From: Mycobacterium kubicae
GTDB taxonomy: Bacteria; Actinomycetota; Actinomycetes; Mycobacteriales; Mycobacteriaceae
NCBI RefSeq assembly: GCF_015689175.1
Contig: NZ_CP065047.1
Coordinates: 5,022,001 to 5,086,000, forward strand
DNA: 64,000 nucleotides
Reading direction: 5' to 3'
Positions 59,850 through 64,000 of this stretch are shown here, one piece after another (position 1 is the first letter of the stretch; each line of letters opens with the position of its first letter). A program made the translations under genes and the position numbers. The notes beneath the pieces are model-generated. The model made no database searches and was not told the origin of the DNA. It saw nothing but the letters and a program-made list of their open reading frames with translations.

Positions 59850-59875
59850 TGCGACATATCTGCGATATTGTCACA
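59850..59875. promoter_or_regulatory. Conserved candidate operator, copy B
   Basis: A 26-bp imperfect palindrome with arms TGCGACATAT and GATATTGTCACA, in the 120-bp gap between thiolase (59819) and TetR (59940). Its inverted counterpart at 31443-31468 differs at one base (C versus T in the centre), while adjacent bases differ more. Confidence 0.6.
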
Positions 59876-59939
59876 TAAGGTGCTATACGACAACTGCTTC
59901 GATCGTCAGCCCACGAACGGCACGGGACGGCATACTTGA

Positions 59940-60587
59940 ATGGTGACGAAAAAATCGTTGCGATGGGGCACGGCGACCGCCGCGAGCCGCGACATCGCCC
60001 GAGACCATCTGCTCGATGCCGCCGCAACGTCCCTCGAGAACAAGGGGCTACCGGGCACCACGATGGAGGACATCGCCAGGCAGGCCGGGGTGTCCCGCGC
60101 CACGGTGTATCGCTACTTTCCGAGTCGTGAATCCGTCATTTCCGGTGTTATCTTGCGGTCAGCCGAACGCTACCTCCGCCGCATTAGTGCGCGGATCGCA
60201 GCGCATGCCGATTTAGGCTCGGCGATACTGGATTTCGTCGAGGTTACACTCCGTGCGGCCCACCGTGAACCCATAATCGGATTGCTATTCGGCAGTGACG
60301 ACGAACTCGCCGGCGTAGGGCTGGCCAAGGGTACGTCGGTGGCTTTGTTCGAACTCGTCGCCGAGTTCCTTCGCCCTGTCTTCGCCGCGCACTGGGATCA
60401 ACTTGAGCGTGGGGTGTCGGTCGACGATGCATCCGAGTGGATACTGCGGGCTATCCTCAGCCTACTCACGGTCGAAGGCCCAAGGCAGCGCAGCCCGGAG
60501 GGCCTCGATGCTTTTCTACGAAGATTCCTGCTTCCTCCTCTGCTCACCACCACCCGGTCTTGCGCTGATGCAACAAGTACGGAGTAA
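59940..60587 (+). CDS. TetR-family regulator, cassette copy B
   Basis: A 215-residue TetR protein (MVTKKSLRWGTATAASRDIA), with LPGTTMEDIARQAGVSRATV and YRYFPSRESVISGV as DNA-binding domain. Its recognition helix is identical to that of the copy A regulator, while the N-terminus and parts of the ligand domain differ. It is divergent from the thiolase-ADH operon and is followed by thioesterase and hydrolase genes on its own strand, so one operator may control both directions. Confidence 0.9.
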   Translation: MVTKKSLRWGTATAASRDIARDHLLDAAATSLENKGLPGTTMEDIARQAGVSRATVYRYFPSRESVISGVILRSAERYLRRISARIAAHADLGSAILDFVEVTLRAAHREPIIGLLFGSDDELAGVGLAKGTSVALFELVAEFLRPVFAAHWDQLERGVSVDDASEWILRAILSLLTVEGPRQRSPEGLDAFLRRFLLPPLLTTTRSCADATSTE

Positions 60588-60635
60588 TGTCTCGTTAGTG
60601 GCAGCAGTATCGGTGAACGACGAGGGGCTCTAGAC

Positions 60636-61076
60636 ATGAAGTTCGAGCAGTTCAGCCAAGAGATTGCCGACGAGTTGCAGAATGCGGCGGCAACCGCGGG
60701 TGGGCTGTCCAGCTACTTGGGATTTCGGCACACCGAATTCGCCGCGGGACGTCTGGTTGTGGAGATGGATGCTCGGGACGACCTGATGACGCCGTTCGGC
60801 AACCTGCACGGCGGATGCTTGTCGGCGATGGTAGACCACTGTCTGGGCGTGGTGTTCTATCCGGTTATCCCAGCGGGATCATGGGTGGCCACAACGGAAT
60901 TCAAGCTAAATCTGCTGCAGCCCGTGTCGAGCGGAGTGTGCGTTGCGGTCACCGAGATCATCGCGCTGGGCAAGCGTAGCGGTGTCGCCAGAATCGATGT
61001 CTCCAACGCGGGGCGCGCGGTATGCGCGGCGCAGGGAACCGTGACGGTGGTTAGCCCGAGGGGGTATTCCGGTTGA
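60636..61076 (+). CDS. PaaI-type hotdog thioesterase, cassette copy B
   Basis: A 146-residue acyl-CoA thioesterase (MKFEQFSQEIADELQ) with the signature GNLHGGCLSAMVDHCLGVVF. Residues 50-146 are almost identical to copy A. It lies 48 bp after the TetR gene and 52 bp before the hydrolase gene. Hydrolysis of the thioester made by the neighbouring acyl enzymes, or recovery of CoA, is the likely role. Confidence 0.9.
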   Translation: MKFEQFSQEIADELQNAAATAGGLSSYLGFRHTEFAAGRLVVEMDARDDLMTPFGNLHGGCLSAMVDHCLGVVFYPVIPAGSWVATTEFKLNLLQPVSSGVCVAVTEIIALGKRSGVARIDVSNAGRAVCAAQGTVTVVSPRGYSG

Positions 61077-61128
61077 TGGCGAGACTGAGCACGAGTGCCG
61101 TCCGAATTGGCTATCGCGGCCTAATCAA

Positions 61129-62025
61129 ATGACTGTTACCTGCGAGCGAATCCGCACCGAAGACGGCGTCACCCTCACGGCGGATTTCTACCGGCACGAC
61201 ACCGCCCGCGCCGTCGTACTTCTCCTGCATGGTGGTGGTCAAAATCGCCACGCTTGGACCACCACGGCGCGCCGGTTGCATGCGCGCGGTTACACCGTCG
61301 TCGCCTACGATGCCCGAGGCCACGGCGATAGCGGGTGGGACCCGACTGGGCGATACGAACTCGCAGGACTCACATCCGATCTGCTGGCTGTGCGCGAACA
61401 TGCGAGTGACGACCGCCCGCCGGTGGTCGTTGGTGCGTCGTTGGGTGGCATGACCATTTTGGGAACCCATCTGCTGGCACCAGCCGATTTGTGGTCAGCA
61501 GTCGTTCTTGTCGACATCACCCCGCGAATGGAGTTCCACGGTGCACGCCGCGTCGTGTCATTTATGGCCGCCCATCCCGACGGATTCGGCACGCTCGACG
61601 ACGCGGCCGACGTCATCGCCCAATACAATCCGCACCGCGCTCGTCCCGAAAGCCTGGACGGACTGCGAAAAGTGTTGCGCCAACGCGACGATGGCAGGTG
61701 GATTTGGCGATGGGATCCGGCTTTCATCACCTCTAATTTTCAGTTCCTGCAAGGTGACCCCGCCACTGGTGCCGAACAGTTCGACGCGATCAGCGAACTG
61801 CTTGTTGAGGGGGCCCGTCGCGTGCAGGCACCAACGCTTCTGGTGCGCGGCGTCCTCTCGGATGTGACATCGCAGCAGTCGGTCGATGAATTCCTCCAGG
61901 TTGTCCCGCACGCCGAAGCGGTGGACGTTTCCGGCACAGGTCACATGGTGGCCGGCGACGACAACGACGCCTTCACTGCAGCAGTCGCCGGATTTCTCGA
62001 CCGCACGATAGCCAATTCGGCCTGA
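61129..62025 (+). CDS. Alpha/beta-hydrolase, cassette copy B
   Basis: A 298-residue alpha/beta hydrolase equal in length to copy [13 protein letters not shown] supplies the oxyanion region, [12 protein letters not shown] the nucleophilic Ser, and [12 protein letters not shown] the catalytic His. Differences from copy A are scattered conservative changes, so both copies may be active. It is followed after 108 bp by a carboxylesterase gene that copy A lacks. Confidence 0.88.
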   Translation: MTVTCERIRTEDGVTLTADFYRHDTARAVVLLLHGGGQNRHAWTTTARRLHARGYTVVAYDARGHGDSGWDPTGRYELAGLTSDLLAVREHASDDRPPVVVGASLGGMTILGTHLLAPADLWSAVVLVDITPRMEFHGARRVVSFMAAHPDGFGTLDDAADVIAQYNPHRARPESLDGLRKVLRQRDDGRWIWRWDPAFITSNFQFLQGDPATGAEQFDAISELLVEGARRVQAPTLLVRGVLSDVTSQQSVDEFLQVVPHAEAVDVSGTGHMVAGDDNDAFTAAVAGFLDRTIANSA

Positions 62026-62133
62026 GAACCTCTGAGCTGTGTGGCGCAGCCCAAAGCTGGCCATAGTTAAGGGCAGCCGACAGCTACCAAAACCAAGATA
62101 TGCGTGACATCCATCCACTTAAGCAGGATGTGA

Positions 62134-63641
62134 ATGGCCATTAGCTACAGTCGAGCGATGCACCTTCGTACCGTCTGCACCACAGTAACTTCCGGCTTGG
62201 TCGAGGGTTTCTCCCGAGACGGCGTGACCAGGTGGCGATCCATCCCCTACGCCGAGCCGCCCGTCGGGGCGTTGCGCCTAAGAGCCCCCGGCCAATCGAG
62301 CCGTGGGAGGGAGTCTTGCCGTGTCACCGTTTCAGGTACTGTGCACCACAGCCGCGCAAATACACTTTTGTTGGCCTCGGCAAATATCAGCCGATGAGCG
62401 AAGACTGCCTGACGCTGAACGTCGTCGCGCCCGACACCAGATACGAGCGGCCGTTACCTGTGATGGTGTTCATCCATGGCGGCGCATACTTCCTCGGCAG
62501 CTCCGCGACACCGGTATATGACGGGGCATCGTTGGCTCGCAAGGGGTGCGTGTTCGTGTCAGTTAATTACCGGCTGGGCGCGCTTGGAGCAGTTGACCTC
62601 TCGTCTCTGTCTACCGACGCCTTCCGCATCGACGACAATCTTTATCTGCGTGATCTGGTTATGGCGCTCCGTTGGGTGCGTGACAACATCGCAAGCTTCG
62701 GCGGCAATCCCGACGCTGTGACGATATTCGGCGAGAGCGCAGGGGCACACGCAGTGGCGACGCTGTTGGCTGTTCCAGCTGCTAAAGGGCTGTTCGCTCA
62801 AGCCATTTCTGAGAGCCCCGCGGGAGGTTTGGCTAGTTCCCGTGAACAATCTGAAGAATACGCCGCAAGGTTTGCGGCGATTCTCGGAGCTCGGAGGCGA
62901 GACGCTGCCGCGGTCTTGCTGACCGCGCCGCCGACCGACCTCGTAGCGACTTTGGATCATCTGATCATGCAGGAAAGCCGCAACGCGCCGGGCGTATATC
63001 CGGTCGGTCCCACATATGGAACCGACTACCTGCCGCTGGATCCAATGGATTCGTTGCGCTTGGGAAAAGCACACCGAGTGCCTCTCGTCGTGGGTAACAA
63101 TGCGGAAGAAGCCAAGCTGTTCACCCGCTTCCTGAAACTACTGCCAACGAACGAACCCAAGATCGAGCTGCTGCTATCGACTGTGGAATCTGCTGACCGT
63201 GAGCGGATTACGGCGGCGTACCCCTCTTATCCGAAAGCCGCTGCTTGTATTGAATTGGGAGGCGACTTCACGTTCGCATCGGTCGTATGGCAGATCGCCG
63301 ACGCGCACAGCGCACACGCTCCGGTATACGTGTACCGCTATGACTACGCTCCGCGCACGTTGCGATGGTCCGGGCTGGGGGCCACTCATGCTACCGAATT
63401 GCTCGCAGTTTTCGACGTCTACAGAACGCGGTTGGGTCGGCTGCTCAGCGCGGCAGGCGACAAATATACGGCGCTGCGCATTACCGAGGATGTCCAGTCG
63501 CGGTGGTGCGCCTTCGCCCGCACAGGCGTGCCTGGCGCGGGTTGGCCCAGCCACGTCAGTGCCGACCATGCGGTGATGATCTTCGACAGGACATCGCGGG
63601 TCGAGTGTGACCCGCTTGCGGTTCGGCGCCAGGCGTGGTAG
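62134..63641 (+). pseudogene. Type-B carboxylesterase with an N-terminal frameshift
   Basis: The gene starts at ATG 62134 (AGCAGGA upstream) or 62158 and reads VCTTVTSGLVEGFSRDGVTR and SIPYAEPPVGALRLRAP, the classic start of type-B carboxylesterases. Near 62290 the frame shifts; the other frame continues EPWEGVLPCHRFRYCAPQPR, SEDCLTLNVVAPDT, VMVFIHGGAYFLGSS and the nucleophile motif FGESAGAHAVATLL, ending at 63641. After correction it is a full enzyme of about 500 residues. Without the first 50 residues it is unlikely to fold. The shift is either a mutation or a sequencing error. Confidence 0.8.
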
Positions 63642-64000
63642 GGATTTACCTTCCGCCGCCCCTGACCGCATTCTGTGTGCATCTCGTTCCCGACATGCCG
63701 CGAACTGCCGCGGGCGAGGTATTCAAAGACAGAGCTTCGCCCGTAATTCGGCGGGGAGCGGCGTTCAGCCCTACGTTGAACCGCTGTTCGTCGCGTCAGC
63801 TGCTGATTACCACCACCACCTGGGAATGGAACCAGACGCCCAGGTAGTTGCGCGCGGAGCGCTTGAGCTTCAGCCTATCGGCTCGCGCTACGGCGGCGGG
63901 CCAAAAGTTTCGATAGTGGGATGGCCCACTCGGGTCAGAGTTGACCCTGCTGTCAATGTAAAGGTTCAAGACATGTTGGACGGCAGGGGTTCTAGAGATC
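63642..64000. other. Window end: no gene clearly supported
   Basis: Just after the esterase stop, a short plus-strand frame reads PDMPRTAAGEVFKD, reminiscent of the C-terminal motif of acyl-CoA ligases (usually DIPRTATGKVQK), with no continuation. From about 63725 another plus-strand frame (QPYVEPLFVASAADYHHHLG and onward) stays open to the window end; I do not recognise it. It may be part of a gene continuing outside or chance. Confidence 0.35.

Larger units (their letters stand above)
59352..62025. repeat. Inverted duplicated lipid cassette, copy B
   Basis: This block mirrors 29292-31968: thiolase start, operator, TetR, thioesterase and hydrolase in the same relative order and nearly the same spacing (2674 versus 2677 bp), on the opposite strand. 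Copy B is the complete one, continuing into the whole thiolase gene and the ADH gene. Confidence 0.85.

Noticed and set aside
1..64000. CRISPR arrays, tRNA or rRNA genes
   Set aside because: No regularly spaced short repeats and no cloverleaf or rRNA sequence were noticed when reading both strands, so none is reported.

Overview
This window looks like the chromosome of a slow-growing mycobacterium. The first 6.2 kb keeps the gene order of the Mycobacterium tuberculosis Rv3371-Rv3372 and Rv3389c-Rv3391 neighbourhoods: a WS/DGAT acyltransferase, trehalose-6-phosphate phosphatase otsB2, a VapBC toxin-antitoxin pair, the MaoC-type dehydratase htdY, lipoprotein gene lpqD and the first 30 codons of acrA1. 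High GC, MmpS/MmpL exporters, several P450s, F420 enzymes and many fatty-acyl enzymes agree with this. The species cannot be fixed from sequence alone.

Layout. 1-800: three transposase or enzyme remnants. 951-6116: the conserved backbone, with three of its genes carrying frameshifts. 6169-8870: acrA1 is cut by a truncated DDE transposase gene, itself split by an ISL3-family element with a perfect 8-bp target duplication. 9188-20300: a nine-gene minus-strand operon (SDR, diiron protein, two Baeyer-Villiger-type monooxygenases, esterase, CYP136-like P450, transglutaminase-like protein, FadD, FadE) divergent from a TetR gene, resembling the mymA operon in enzyme content. 21130-26343: a TetR/hydrolase divergent pair with a clear operator, then an F420 oxidoreductase, ferredoxin, P450 and TetR group.

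26.6-44.0 kb is a mobile-element pile-up. It holds an IS3 remnant containing a group II intron, copy A of a lipid-metabolism cassette, an IS256 gene split by two overlapping tyrosine-recombinase genes (Tn554 TnpA/TnpB-like), an IS30 element whose transposase is interrupted by a second group II intron, and a three-gene operon of tyrosine recombinase, XRE-type regulator and zinc-finger recombinase-like protein. Both introns sit exactly at codon boundaries of their host transposases, and a candidate EBS1 can be read in each.

44.7-55.7 kb carries two coupled genes of unknown function, a TetR/P450/MmpS/MmpL locus with an operator, a decayed second mmpL, a frameshifted thioesterase and a CMD-family protein. 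55.8-57.2 kb is an IS110 element. 57.2-63.6 kb is copy B of the lipid cassette (ADH, thiolase-like, TetR, thioesterase, alpha/beta hydrolase, carboxylesterase), inverted relative to copy A. The two copies flank about 27 kb. In the chemistry one can infer, acyl chains are activated, oxidised, hydrolysed and possibly exported under several local TetR repressors, but no substrate is known for any cluster.
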